From positions 7,324,948 to 7,388,947 of the forward strand of contig CM063243.1 of the NCBI GenBank assembly GCA_032158295.1: 64,000 nucleotides of DNA. Reading direction: 5' to 3'. The DNA is from Pycnopodia helianthoides. Lineage: Eukaryota > Echinodermata > Asteroidea > Forcipulatida > Asteriidae. Shown here piece after piece: positions 10,825-22,163 of the stretch; positions within the stretch are counted from its first letter, which is position 1, and the number at the start of each line of letters is the position of its first letter. Made by a program: the position numbers and the translations under genes. The notes below the pieces were generated by a model, which saw only the letters and a list, made by a program, of their open reading frames with translations, was not told the DNA's origin and did not search any database.

Positions 10825-12539
10825 AGGCACCGGTCTATTAGTCAAAGAGATGGTCACTGCTACTGGTCCCCTGTTCAACTGGTCCCCCTATCTGCAAGAC
10901 CGCAATTGGATGCGAGGTCAAAGGTGCGTTTGTCAGGATTCCTCCAAACGCTCAAAGCCGGTCTCTGGCGTTAAACACGAGCCTCGAAGTGTGACGTCAG
11001 ATGTTCGGGCTAACCAAGACCCTACTAATACAGGCAATTTATAATACAGTGTGCCCTCTATAGTTTACATGGAGAGGTCATTTTCTCCCAAAGGGGTCGA
11101 ACTAAAAAAAAACACTTGCAACTCAGCAGCACACGGTCAGTTTGGGGACCTATAGCTTACATAAGCAGGCTCACATACCGCCTTATGCCATAAACACATA
11201 AAAATACAACCTTATTGCTTTACAAACCACAAACAAACTTTAAAAAATGGGGTTATGTGGCAGGGGCTGCTTGAGGACCAAAACCTGTCAACCTTTTTCT
11301 CAAAATACAGTGCCAAAATAGCCTCTCCCAGAAAACTGTAGACAGAGAGAGAGAGAGAGCGCTTTGTAATGCGGATTGCCCATATCATTTATATATGCAA
11401 GTATGACATTGTAGGTATCAAATTGCAGTAACTTAAAGTTTTACATTTCACAAAGTAATAACTCCTAAACTAAACAATGGATTTTTAAAATGTCTTATAT
11501 CATCACAAAGGTCTTGAAGAAAAAATACCCATTGTCATTACTCAAATTTGATCTTATCTCCCACTACAAATGGGAAGTTGAAGTGAAGTGTTGGGTCTTA
11601 AGCAGCCTCGCTCCGTACTGTTACATCTCATCACTAACTTCTGCCTGGTAGGAAAGTGCTGAAAAACAACACTGATTGGCTAACCAAAAATGTTAAAAAC
11701 TTTTGAGCGCTTGTAGGGTGCTTGTCAAAATGCAAGTATTTTGATGGAAACTACTTAAAATGAATCTTGTTTTTACATGGTCATCTTAAACTGCATACAG
11801 TTAGACATATCACAAGATCAAAGAAGAATGTTTGATAGTGGCTTTGCGTATGTCTCTATCGCAGAATGGGTCATTCACAGGATGTATTAAAATGTCCAAT
11901 ACAAAGTCACACTTGCAGCGGTTATGATTTATAGCAAGGCATTCTAGGAAAAAATGGCATGGCAAGATTGTACACCACTGGGAATGAGTTTGGGTTTGTA
12001 GCCAATATGGAAGTGAATTTATTTAGGGTTTCTTTTTGTGATATAATAAATGAACCTTGACCTCTTCAAAATTACTAGTGATAACAACATTATAATTGAC
12101 AGGGAGCCCTCTGATGACAGCTTTTATAAATACAATAAGTTACTAAAACATGATTGCAAGCTCAAAATCATTTTTAACTGAACAAATGCTTGTATCTTTA
12201 TGCTTAGATGAGAAATGAACAATGAGGTCTTGTTATTTTAAAGACCAACCACAGCTTTTATAAATTTAATCTTTGTGTGCTGTTTAGGTTTGACGTATGT
12301 AAAAAAATATATAAACAGTGGTAACCTGATTTGACACTTTTCCTTTTCAAACTGGAAACCAGAAGCTCAAGTGCAAATGTAAAATGATTGAAGTCTTATT
12401 TATGATTTTCCGGTCACAATGAGAAGCAACTTAACAAAACCTTTATGTATTACATTTGCTGACTCTTCATTTGTATGTGTTCCAGAACACCTATGTTTGT
12501 GGAAGTAGATATGTAGTTATTATTGCTTTGTGTATATCA

Positions 12540-12740
12540 AAAGAAAAAACATTATTTTCTTTTGTGCCGATAACCACAACAAATGGGTTTCAATTGGTGG
12601 AACACTTGAAAAAAATGAAATGATTTAATACTGAATTTTACATGTGATATCCAATATCGTAAACCCTAAAAGAATTTGTGGCGTTTGCTGATTGGACTGG
12701 AAGGACAGGTCAATGTGTCAAAAATTACAAGATGGCACAA
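12540..12740 (+). repeat. Dispersed repeat 'R2', copy 1
   Basis: A 'gggtttcaattggtggaa...acatgtgatatcc...cgtaaaccctaaa...ggaaggacaggtcaa' series matches the copy at 15140-15310 in the same orientation. A partial internal duplication follows at 12800-12870 ('gactggaaggaaaggt', 'gcacaaagattgtgactct'). No coding capacity. Confidence 0.5.
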
Positions 12741-13520
12741 AGATTATGACTCTGTGACGGCTCAGGAGATATGATTTTTTTTTTTAAATTTACAGCTTCC
12801 TGTTTAGACTGGAAGGAAAGGTAAAAATGGGTCACGTGTGCTCTAACCTCAAAAATAGCACAAAGATTGTGACTCTATGACATGTGGTCAGGAATAATGG
12901 CGAGACAACCCATAGATAAAACGTTGTTAAATTTTCTAGTGATGCCAGTGCAGCTGTGCGCATCGGAAGATCACCCAAAATCTTGAATATCAGTAAAAAA
13001 AAAAAAAAACATAACACTTAATCTAACCTCTTTTTAAAAAGAAACTCTGCAATATAGGCTCATTTTTATTTTCAGGTTTTCATTTGACCTTTCAACTAGA
13101 TTGGAAATTATGTGTATTCCATGCCCTCCAAAGACATCTAACGGATACAAACTGAGTCGAATTGCCAAATTTTTATAAAACAGATATCACTTATGCAGTA
13201 ATTACATCATGTAATCATTTAACTGATGGGGGTATTACCTGGAAGATAGGATCCCCTAATGTGTGTAAATGGTTTAAGGGTACAACAAAAGTGAATAAAA
13301 AAAGATTAAAAAACGAATATGAGGTAAACAAGTCATGAAAAAGTAATGGCAAACAACAATTCAAGCTGGAAATCAAGAGGAATACAGCGCAAATCCAATT
13401 CAAATAAAATGTAAAGTTCACTTAGGAAAAGAATTCAATACACTGAAAAAGTAAGAAATGATAGAAATTGGTATGAACTCTTTGTTGAAGAAGCAAGTAG
13501 ATGAAATCCACTGACTGATT

Positions 13521-14321
13521 AGCCTTGATTGCAAGGCTGTGTAATAGTTTGCTTACTATAAAGCTAAAAATGTGCATAACCACAGCCGCACGAATGCGAT
13601 GCCCGAATGCAATGCAATTCCCGTTCCGGTCCCCCCGACTGTCTTTAAACAGCACACCACGCTCTCACCCAAGGAAGCACACAAACGCTCGTTTCCACAG
13701 TCCCACACACACCGCTATTCCACACACCGCTATCGCCCACAATCCTAGCCTGTGAGCCGTCAGGCTCAGCCTTGACGATCTTGTACACTTCCGGGTCTTG
13801 CGGTTATGGTAATGAATGTGCTCTTCTTCTAATAAAAAGCTCTTGATTGGCCATTGGAAGTGGTCATGTTTAATAAACATTATGAATAGTAATACACGTG
13901 CGCGTTGTTTAACAACAATAATGGTGTGTGATTGGCTATTAGGAATGATGTATTATTCATGAAATAAATCTTTGCATATCCACTCACCCCCCCCCCCCAT
14001 TTTCCACGGATTTGCAAAGAAAAACAATGAAACACATAAGACACTCGGTTTACAAGATCGTCAAGGCTGTGAGCCTGACAGCTCAAGGGCTAGGATTGTG
14101 GGGCGATAGCGGTGTGTGGAATAGCGGTGTGTGTGTGGGGCTGCGTACATTACATGTACAGGCACTGTGTGTGTGTGCATGGTGAGAGTGCGGTGTGCTA
14201 TTCTATTTTAGAGTCAGTCGGGGGACTGGGGTTGTATCGCATTCGGGCGGCTGAGGTTTTAGTATCCTTGCTCTATGGTTTTAGCTAGAGTACTTGTCTA
14301 CACAGCCTTGATATCAAGGCT
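13521..14321. mobile_element. Foldback element with about 270-bp inverted arms
   Basis: The left arm (13521-13790) and right arm (14051-14321) are inverted copies. Both outer ends read AGCCTTGAT-n-n-CAAGGCTGTGTA. Both arms hold a GATAGCGGTGTGTGGAATAG / complement block and a GCATTCGGGC / complement block, and meet at TTGACGATCTTGTA. About 260 bp of unrelated sequence separates the arms, and no protein is encoded. The flanks read 'actgatt' on the left and 'actgaat' on the right, a possible imperfect target duplication. Confidence 0.75.
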
Positions 14322-15139
14322 ACTGAATGATACGTGACGCCACTCATAATCCACGCGATTATGAATCAAAGTTCAAGTGAATAAAATGATGAAACAAATC
14401 AAAACAAAAACATTAGGAAAAGTACAAAAGTTCAGATTCTAGAAGACACACTGAAGAAACAAATACTAGAAGAAATTTTAGACTAGCAGGTACACAATGT
14501 AATGAAGAAAACTAATAAGATAGAAACTATTAATGACAAACACAAACTTTTCATCTACATCAACGATCAGCAACTCCTCTAAATTATAACACCCAGTTGG
14601 AGAAACTACATCAACTCAGAGTAGTTAACAATTCAGCAAAACAACCCATGGTTGAAATAAAAGAATTGGTTAGTCTCAGCACATCAATAGTTGCGATTCT
14701 AACTGTATGTCTTAGCAGTAGGACAGCTGATCAAGTCAGAATGCCTAGCTGATTGCCAAAAAGACCCAATTTAAACACAAAGTCTTCCAACTTTCTAATA
14801 AATGCCCACAACCCACATCAGACATAAGGGAAAAGAACTTCAAGAACAAGTTTAAAAAAAGAAATATAAGATGACCTTGATTCTTCCTTCTTAGGGTGAA
14901 AGGCATAAGTCATAATGACCAAGCACTGTCTTAGATGTGAACTACATGTACACTAGCTCAAGTCATAGTCGAAAAGGCTCAATTTTAGGGGGTTTGCATA
15001 CCTTAAGCTACAATATAGTACAAAACTTGCAAAGAAAAGAAAAGATTATCTGTTACCCAAATCGGTGTACAAAAACTATGGGAATAGGTCGTCAAGAGAA
15101 ATAAAAATAAAAATAAACTTGAAATAGTGTTTGTCAAAA

Positions 15140-15310
15140 CAAACACAGAGGGGTTTCGGTTGGTGGAAATCACAAAAATAAAAATATATTGACTTCATAC
15201 TGAAAATTACATGTCATATCCATATTTTAATTTGGTCGTAAACCCTGAAGGAACTCTTTGAACTTGAACGTTGGATCAGAAGGAAAGGTCAAAGTGGGGT
15301 TGTGATTTTT
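15140..15310 (+). repeat. Dispersed repeat 'R2', copy 2
   Basis: This is the second copy of the repeat seen at 12540-12740, with the same order of blocks (ggtttcggttggtgg, acatgtcatatcc, cgtaaaccctgaa, agaaggaaaggtcaaa). It ends just upstream of the tRNA-derived SINE at 15361. Confidence 0.5.
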
Positions 15311-15360
15311 AACAAAATCTCAAATGTAGCCTACTTGGTGGTGTCAATTAACCAATTAGT

Positions 15361-15775
15361 GGCGTGTCGTGGCCGAGCGGATAAGAACACCGGACTCAAG
15401 CTCTGGTGTTTCTGATCGGCAGAGTGTGGGTTCGAGTCCCGGTCGTGACACTTGTGTCCTTAAGTAAGACACTTAACCATTATTGCTTCGTCCTTCGGAT
15501 GGGACGTAAAGCCGTTGGTCCCGTGTGTTGTGTAATGCACGTAAAGAACCCAGTACACTTATCGCTAAGAGAAGGGGTTCGCCCCGGTGATCCTGGTTTG
15601 ATTGGCAGCATATTGCGCCACAGCACCTTGTAAACCATTACTTGGTGCTATGTAAAGGAACAGGTCTAATACTTCAAAAGTAGCTACACAATATACCTTG
15701 CAAGAAAAATACTGAGTGCTTTGATACGCCCATTGGACGTGATAAAGCGCTATATAAGAACTGTGTATTATTAAG
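15361..15775 (+). mobile_element. tRNA-Leu-like SINE
   Basis: The head (15364-15451) folds like a class II tRNA: GTGGCCGAGCGGATAAGA is an A-box region, an ACTCAAG loop gives a CAA (Leu) anticodon, a variable arm follows, and GGTTCGAGTCCC is a clear B box, with 5' GTGTC pairing to 3' GACAC. A 320-bp body follows and ends in 'aagcgctatataagaactg' and a TATTATTA tail. The A and B boxes imply RNA polymerase III transcription when active. No gene is encoded. Confidence 0.8.
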
Positions 15776-15899
15776 AAGCTGAAGAGCAGAGAGAAAGTCC
15801 GACTGTTTCTTATTCGATTTCTAAAGATATATTTGGTAGATTTTTATAATTCAAAGTTGCTTCCATGATAACATTTGACACTGTTTCCCAATACTTCAC

Positions 15900-16212
15900 A
15901 CTATAAACAAGAACGGTTTATTACTTGACATTTAAATTTAAAAAAGTCGCATCCCCTCAAGGTGATCCCGTGGCTGCTGCTTCCCAGGTTGTATCGTAAA
16001 CTTGGGTGTGTTCCCTGGCTACACGGCAGTTAACGGTTGTATGGCTTCTGACTGGCACCCCCGAACAAAGATATTGACAAAATAGGGAGACCGCCAATAT
16101 AGGGCTAGATAGCTCAGTTGGTAGAGCGCCGGTACGTTAATCCGGAGGTCGTTGGTTCAAATCCCGCTCTAGTCAATTTTTCTTTGTTCAACCCCATACT
16201 ATAAACAAGAAC
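15900..16212 (+). mobile_element. SINE-like insertion flanked by a 15-bp target duplication
   Basis: ACTATAAACAAGAAC occurs at 15900-15914 and again at 16198-16212. The 283 bp between contain a tRNA-like segment at the 3' side and an unrelated GC-richer body before it. The exact duplication shows a single retroposition event. Having the tRNA-like part at the 3' side is unusual for a SINE on this strand. Confidence 0.75.
16102..16174 (+). ncRNA. tRNA-like segment within the SINE (Asn-like anticodon)
   Basis: GGGCTAG opens the acceptor, TAGCTCAGTTGGTAGAGC forms a normal D arm, CCGG/CCGG makes the anticodon stem with loop ACGTTAA (anticodon GTT), and GGTTCAAATCCC is the T loop with a B box. The 3' acceptor side reads CTCTAGTC. 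Base 33 is C instead of the near-universal U, and the top of the anticodon stem is mismatched. With its position inside a duplicated-target insertion, this is a tRNA-derived repeat rather than a working tRNA gene. Confidence 0.65.
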
Positions 16213-16934
16213 CTGTGAAGTTATGTCGATATTTGTGTCGTTAAACTCACAGGCAGTGACACCCTAAACCACATGTTTATGCCTCCTGAACTTTTGAACT
16301 AGTGAATTACGCATAATGGAGTCAAACAAAATTACTTTAGTTCTATTACTCTGGTTGCAGCTATGTCTGCATCAAAAATGCCAGTATACCAAATAGTATT
16401 TTGCATTAGTAGGCCTATATGCATTTTCTTAGTTTTTGTTGTTGAAAATCTAACGTTAAAAAAAAAAATTATTTGCAGGCCAGATTCCAGGATGATTGAA
16501 ATTTTTACAAAATGTTGATCAAGGAAGCTTACTTTTGAAATTTATGGTCAGTGTTTTACCCTGCCATTTGTACCTTGAAATAAAAAAACGTTAAAAAAGA
16601 TGTAAAATTCATGTCATCAGCTCAGGACTATAGGTCATTAGTGCAGTTTGTATGGATTTCATATAATTGCTGATGCTCCTGGTAAATAGAGTTGATTAAT
16701 CAAGAGTCGTCTCCCCAAAGTAATTGTTTTGAAGAAAGGAACATTCGTTTTGTACAAAAATATATTTATTTGTGGATTTTAATTTATTTTGTCAAATCTA
16801 TCTGCATTTGTTATTGAATTCCCTCATGATCATTGCGGTTATGAAAATTGCAACCTAATAGCACTGAGCTAACAATGTATATGGTTGCGAAATATAAAAC
16901 TAAAAATGTTTCAAACAGGTTCACCTAGTATTTT

Positions 16935-17060
16935 GCACACACCATTGTGGAACTTTCTATTGTTGTTCTATTATTCCCTTTTCTAAAGAATTCCCTTTTG
17001 GGGACATTGTGGGGACCTTTGTTCCATTGTGTAAAAGTCCCCACAATGGTGTGTGTGTGC
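16935..17060. repeat. Small foldback element
   Basis: GCACACACCATTGTGG at the left is matched by CCACAATGGTGTGTGTGTGC at the right, with an inner CCCTTTTGGGGAC / GTCCCCAC pairing region. It is 126 bp long with no gene. It looks like a short MITE. Confidence 0.6.
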
Positions 17061-17367
17061 CTAACCAGGGAAGCTCACTGGTCATACCAGTACTGATCCT
17101 GCAAAGAAATGTTTCAGTCTTTTACTTTCAAGGTAAAAAAAAGTTATCACCATATCTGTTTTGATTGCATCCATCAAAATAGGCATGTTTACATGTATAA
17201 TGAGCGTGTAAAAATCTATATCAAAAGATAACTTTGCCACCCCCTTCGATTTGATAAAATTTTCAACAAGATTTTGGACACAAACTTTTTGGGGATCAAT
17301 GATTCTGTTCTATCCAATCTGTATGTACTAATATACAAAATTTGAATTTGTTATTTCTCTTTTGTAG

Positions 17368-17542
17368 CAATTCATGCAAAGCCTGGCAATACATCACCTC
17401 TTCTTGCTTACTGTGAGGCACTCATGGCCTCTGTACCAGCTGCAGCTTCAATACCTAATGCTGAAACATCATTAGAATGTGTTAAGTGTGCCTTAACAGA
17501 AAACAGGCTTGATCTTGTCATGCATTGGCTGGCGCAAAAAAG
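17368..17542 (+). CDS. CLHC1: CLHC1 exon (clathrin linker)
   Basis: The acceptor is tttctcttttgtag and the donor AAAAAG|gtttgt. With the joining base it reads A-IHAKPGNTSPLLAYCEAL, then ETSLECVKCALTENRLDLV and MHWLAQKR. This is the clathrin heavy chain linker signature: PGQ-n-n-PLL-n-Y, then ESLEL-n-n-n-n-n, then LL-n-n-WL-n-n-n-L ahead of CSEELGDL. The match in order and spacing to that family, together with the adjacent exons, identifies the gene. It enters in phase 1 and leaves in phase 2. Confidence 0.9.
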
Positions 17543-17862
17543 GTTTGTCATTCAATTTAAGTCTGTAGGGCAATAAATTATTTTCCAATCATGGCTGCAA
17601 ATCTGCAGAATGAAAAGTTTTGGAAGCTGTCTCTTGGTGATGTTCAGTAAAGTGTTATGGTTTCACTGCTGAAGATACAACAAAGTTCTGTATATGTGCG
17701 ATGCTGACTGTGTAAGGAATTAAAAGTAATGAAAGATCTGCACATAATATAACCAGTGTGAGTGTGCATGGTGCAGTTACTACCCATACAGCTCTTACTT
17801 GGGTAACGACTATTTCTGTCTGGTTGCTTTAAAAGACTATTTGTTTTGTGAATAAAATGAAA

Positions 17863-17968
17863 AGCTGCACCGAGCAAGCTGCATCCAGCAAGCTGCATCC
17901 AGCAAGCTGCATCCAGCAAGCTGCATCCAGCAAGCAGCTGCATCCAGCAAGCTGCATCCAGCAAGCTG
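17863..17968. repeat. 14-bp minisatellite
   Basis: About seven copies of CTGCATCCAGCAAG, the first degenerate and one junction with an added CAG. On the minus strand it reads as Leu-Asp-Ala-Ala-Cys-Trp repeats, which is an artefact of the period and not a protein. Such arrays are prone to length change. Confidence 0.85.
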
Positions 17969-18079
17969 TACATGTCTCTACACCATGTTGGTACTACATA
18001 TGGTTGTGTTCAATTGCTTTTGTCAAATTCAGAAATTTAATAATTACTTTACCTGTTTACTTAATATGGAATAGTACAG

Positions 18080-18695
18080 ATATCTTCGTCTGCTAAGGAG
18101 AAATCTCGGCTGGTGAAAGATAGAATTGCTCATCTTACAGATCAGTTAAAATCTTCTCTTGCTCATGAACACAATAAGAATATTTTAGAAGCAATTCAAG
18201 TCATCCAAGATGAACTAGAGGAAATTGAAGCTAAATGATTTGAGGGTATTGTTATTCGCTCATGCTTAAAATGGTCTGAGAAGGGGGATTTTCGTTTATT
18301 TTTTATTGGCCTGGAGAAAAGGAGCAGCACTTGGAAGCATTGTAAAAAGCTCATCACAAATGAGGGTTTGGAAATTATAGATCCCAACGAGGTCCTTACT
18401 GAGCAAAATAATTTTTACCAAACCTCTATAAAAAAGTCCTTTCTTGATGAGAATGATGCTTTCTTTTCAAGGTAATAGGATTCCTGTGTTCAGTGAGGAC
18501 CTTATGTTGCTTTGTAAAGGACCTGGTAATGATGGGCTGACCTCAGAGTAGTATTTGATATTTTGAAAAGTCATTGGTAATTTTCTTGTTGATGTTTTAA
18601 ATATCGTCAAAAAGACAGGTAGTTATCACATTGATTGAAAAGGAGGGCAAAGACAGAAGTAAATTAAAAAACAGGAAGCCAATATCCCTGTTAAA
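18080..18695 (+). pseudogene. L1/Tx1-like LINE, 5' portion of RT region (interrupted)
   Basis: A frame with a few stops reads KEKSRLVKDRIAHLTDQLKS, KWSEKGDFRLFFIGLEKRSS and ITNEGLEIIDPNEVLTEQNN, then IPVFSEDLMLLCKGPGNDGL. Near 18630 comes a TLIEKEGKDRSKLKNRKPIS-type fingers block. This is the order found between the endonuclease and the RT core in L1/Tx1-type elements. The element stops at 18695 where a DIRS element enters and resumes at 22746. The joined copy lacks roughly the part around RT motif A. Confidence 0.75.
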
Positions 18696-18894
18696 TTTTG
18701 ATTCCCCCCTCCCCCAACAGTAGTGTGGGAAGGGTCTACCAGGCAGGTATCTACCAGTAAGAGTTTTTTATAAACCATACAATAGCACCCTCTGCCGCTA
18801 CCCACAGTGCTGCAGCATGTACACCTCCTGAGCCTCCTCTTTTCTCAAGCGTCTACAACGAACACTCAAGCTATTGAGTATAGAGGAGAAGGCA

Positions 18895-19015
18895 GGAGGA
18901 ATGCTCTACAGGTAAGTACTCATTTGTAGACCCTCCCCACACTACTGAGTGTTGTGGGGGGGGGGGGGAAGGGGGAGTCTACGTCACTGGACTTACCTGT
19001 AGAGCAACTACATTT
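18895..19015. repeat. DIRS terminal inverted hairpin
   Basis: GCTCTACAGGTAAGT (about 18902) faces ACTTACCTGTAGAGC (about 18998), separated by a C-rich then G-rich tract that includes a run of G. The same pair occurs in the other two DIRS copies of the window. Confidence 0.65.
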
Positions 19016-19188
19016 GCATAGACTAGCACCGGGTATTAGGCGGTGGGTATGCAAGATGCCATTGTATGGTCTACCACATAAGTGAACCCTGTCACATTAA
19101 ATCTATATATACATGTAGGATATCAACTCATAATATGATACATAGAAAAATGGTAATAAAGTAATCAGAACAAAAGCAACTCTTGTAA

Positions 19189-20282
19189 CTAGGGAGGCTC
19201 CGTCTGGGGAGTGTCCTGTGGATGAAATGAGGCTCGACTAGCCGCCCTCGGTACTGCTCTCCCTGTTCTGCCCTCTGTTTGGAGAACATCCTTAAGATAG
19301 CACTCAATCAAGGTTTTATGAGTCTTCCAACATGCCGCTTGAGTGATGTCGCCAATGGAAACACCCTTAAAAAAGCCCATAAGGTCGACACTGCTCTGAC
19401 ATCATGTGCACGGACTGTCCAGGAGTCCCCATCTGCTGGGACCTCCTGGGCCGAACGGATGGCCGTAGCGATCCATCAGGCATCCGTGTCACGAAAGGCC
19501 GGTTGATAAGGCGGAGTAATTGTCATGACAAAAAGTTAGGCATGCCCTGTCCGAAGTCCCTTCGTGTTGTTCATGTACCAACTGAGAGCTCTGACTGGAC
19601 ACCACAATTTGTCATTTGGCACTAACAAGAACGATTTTGTGTCTGCACAAGATGCCCGGAGTAAATGATCTTTGTTTGATTCTTAGTAAAAACCTCCCTA
19701 GGGATTAGGCGGACACCACCCGGTTCCAACCGGATGTGCCCCGGATCTAAAGCCGTCTAGACGTAGCCTTAGTGGAAAACTATAAAAGAGTTGTGCTACC
19801 AATCAGCTCAAACGGGGGCCTTGATAAAGCCGATAATACACTGAAGAGGTCCCACGAGTGCGCCAGCCTAACAGAGAAACAAACATCCCCTTAACTAGCT
19901 GACTCAGCGCCTGATTCTCTGATACAGAGGATCCATCTGGAAAGCCTCTGTGAATCGCCGCTATGGCCGACCGGTAATTCTTTGTCAGGCCACTCTCGAA
20001 ATCCGCCACCTCTCCAACAGCAGTATCGGGGGGATGTAGAAATCGGTGTCTACACCATTTGTTAAAATGGTAGTCTACTGTCGTAAGTTTTCCTGGTAGA
20101 GTCTCTCCGGCTGCCGGCTGCAATAGCTGCAGTTCGTTGAGAAAAGCCTGCCGTGCGGAGGGATTGCGTGATAGCACCCAGCACGTCAGGTGAAGCTCCT
20201 GCAGAGCCATGCACGGGGATCTGGAACACTTGTGCAGTAGACCAGAAGTTAGTGATTGTCCCCGAAGCAAATAGATCGACAT
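19189..20282 (-). pseudogene. DIRS tyrosine recombinase, decayed
   Basis: The N-terminal DNA-binding part reads FNKWCRHRFLHPPDTAVGEV, ADF, then TKNYRSAIAAIHRGFPDGSS and LSQLVKGMF. Compared with the copy at 31013-31285 it lacks about 12 residues between ADF and KNYRSAI. Downstream frames give AHDVRAVSTLW (the H-x-x-R box) and GVSIGDITQAACWKT, then TLIECYLKDV, whose Tyr is in the place of the nucleophile. Catalytic pieces survive but in different frames. The family inserts the circular cDNA by site-specific recombination. Confidence 0.75.
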
Positions 20283-20294
20283 GTGGCTCGTCGA

Positions 20295-20905
20295 TTAACC
20301 AAAAAAGAGATTGAGCGACCTGCAGGCGCAGTGTCCCCTCTGTCGGGAGGAGCCATCCCCTGGAGAGACATCAGTAGTGACATTTTCCTCGCCCAGGAGG
20401 TGGACCGCTGAAAGCAGTATCCTGTGGTGCATGCACCATTGAAAAAACTGCCACGTGAGCGCACACAGCTGGCCCGACAGCGTGCCCCCCTGGCAAGAGA
20501 AGCCACCAATGGCAGTGTCGAATCGAACCAGGAAAGCACGACCTGTAATCACGGTCCGGAAATGTTGGAGTGCATTGGACACTGCCAACAACTCGAGCAC
20601 AGACCTGCCATGGTATGGGTAGGGTGGCCCCCAAACCGGAAATTGACGTGTCCGTTGTAACAGTCAGAGACATATGTGGCTTGCGAAAGCCACCATTGGA
20701 GTTGCTGAAGCAGCCAGGGCGTGGTCGACACCGGATGGTTTATACAGTTTATGATGGGTCGGTAGAATGATAGCCGGTGGAGCTGAATGGGGCGCATCCA
20801 CAGCCTGCAAAATTCCACAATGTCCCCCAGATGGGCCATATATATATAGTTGATGCTACTCGGGTCGAAATCGGCTCGAGACGTTGTGACCACGGGTTTT
20901 TGCAA
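20295..20905 (-). pseudogene. DIRS RNase H / connection region, decayed
   Basis: Frames on the minus strand read RLWMRPIQLHRLSFYRPI, TPWLLQQLQWWL, TVTTDTSISGLGATL, LELLAVSNALQHFRT, LVRFDTAIGGFSCQGGTLS and LLGEENVTTDVSPG. This is the order of the DIRS RNase H: first Asp in DTS-n-n-GLGA, Glu in LELLAV, then a 'DN-T...-QGGT' segment and the final Asp. The second Asp region reads FDTAIGG, a change from the usual DNTT. At least three frames are needed, so it is inactive. Confidence 0.7.
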
Positions 20906-21157
20906 TGTTAGAAATTCGTTTTTTCCACCCAGGCCGATCCTGGGCAGCAGGAACAGCCTGATCGTGTTGTAGGCTGATGGCGTTGAGGTCGTCTATAACC
21001 TGTGTTATGTAGGTGCAGCGAAGGCTTCCACCCTGTCGAAAGGGTTCAGATGGTTGGTTTTTTGGATTTAAGAAGGCAGCGAGAGGCACCTGAGGTCTTC
21101 GCAGAGCATGGTCAATTAAACGAAGACGGCTTCTCAGCAGGGTTGTTGTGGCAGGTG

Positions 21158-21409
21158 CTACGCATGTGCGAGCTTACAAGTCTGTGTTGGACAGCCGTAC
21201 TGGAAAGGATAAATCAACGTTTTTAAGAACTTCCTCAAATTTGCCGCAAGTCTTTTCGGTAAAAGGTTTCTTGGAAGCAGTGGTGCCGCTAGCTTGTCTC
21301 TAGCTGAGTCGGAAAGTGAGGGCATGGTGAAAAAATTATCGAAATCCACTAGAGGGAAGCGATAATATGTAGTATCTGTGCACAGATCCACAGGGTCAGC
21401 GGTTGTGCA
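21158..21409 (-). pseudogene. DIRS gag-like fragment (3' of MITE)
   Basis: The minus-strand frame contains LVDFDNFFTMPSLSDSARDK and LAAPLLPRNLLPKRL. I place it as gag-like from its position upstream of the RNase H and recombinase regions. It continues from the fragment on the other side of the MITE at 21410-22163. No motif assigns a function. Confidence 0.45.
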
Positions 21410-22163
21410 GTTAGGCATTAGCTCTTTTCTCCCCCGGTTCACGAACTGCTCCCCGGTTAGCTCACCCGGTATTCACTGTCCCCTTTTATTTCTATCTCAC
21501 CCGGTTACTGAAGCGGTTAGGATTATTAGCTTACTGACGAACTACCTCACACTTCAAGAAGAGAATAATGGGGCAATGTAGTCGGATTACTTGCTATTGT
21601 TAAAGGATTATTGACCAACTGCTGCTGCAAACAACACTTACTACTTTAAAGATGTTTATTTTCTAACTGATTATTCCGTAGAGACCATTTTTTACTGTGA
21701 AACAATATTGTATGATACTGTTTCCAACGATGTATAACTACAGTAGTATTCAGTACTAATCTTATTAAGCGAAATCGCAATTTCGTCCCATGTTTTTTTT
21801 GTAACGATTGAGGGCGCAGTTTGCCTTATTTAGTTTGGTTCCCGTTTGCGATGACACGTTCTGTCAATAAGGTAGGTTGGGAGCCAGATTTGTATGCCTT
21901 TACTATTACCGCTGGGCTCGAACCATTATTCGCCTCTGGCGATTATTCCCAGCTTTAAGTTGTGTCTATTGTTTGGTTCCAGAAGCACAGCCAGGGCTGT
22001 AAACTTGGCAACAATGGCCCTAATTGAAACAGCTTAAAGTAAGGCATTCACTTGAACTGGACAATTGTGTGACCCCACCCGGTTGCTCATCCGGTTTGAG
22101 CAAACCGGTTGGGATACCGGGGGGCGGTTCGTGAACCGGGGGAGAAAAGAGCTATCGCCTAAC
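21410..22163. mobile_element. MITE with about 48-bp terminal inverted repeats
   Basis: The left end GTTAGGCATTAGCTCTTTTC then TCCCCCGGTTCACGAAC is matched by the complement of the right end with two mismatches in the first 37 bases. Repeated CCGGT/ACCGG words follow on both arms. It is 754 bp with no convincing gene. It splits the DIRS gag-like frame, so it is younger than the DIRS element, which is younger than the L1/Tx1-like LINE. Confidence 0.75.

Larger units (their letters stand above)
9588..17367. other. CLHC1 intron with foldback and SINE elements
   Basis: This 7.8-kb intron holds a short GNRA-loop hairpin (10801-10824), two copies of a dispersed repeat (12540-12740 and 15140-15310), a foldback element (13521-14321), two SINE-like elements (15361-15775 and 15900-16212) and a small foldback (16935-17060). 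The block 9640-9660 recurs at 9838-9860 ('ggttatcagtattaaaggct'). A short GA microsatellite lies at 11345-11360. The remainder, including 10830-12540 and 14330-15140, shows nothing I recognise. Confidence 0.5.

Noticed and set aside
16102..16174. Functional tRNA-Asn gene.
   Set aside because: Position 33 is C, the anticodon stem is mismatched, and the sequence sits inside a target-duplicated insertion.
17644..17973. 109-residue minus-strand protein with Leu-Asp-Ala-Ala-Cys-Trp repeats.
   Set aside because: It is the translation of a 14-bp minisatellite in an intron.
19279..19625. Open frames on the + strand over 19.3-21.6 kb.
   Set aside because: They are antisense to the DIRS recombinase, RNase H and gag-like relics.
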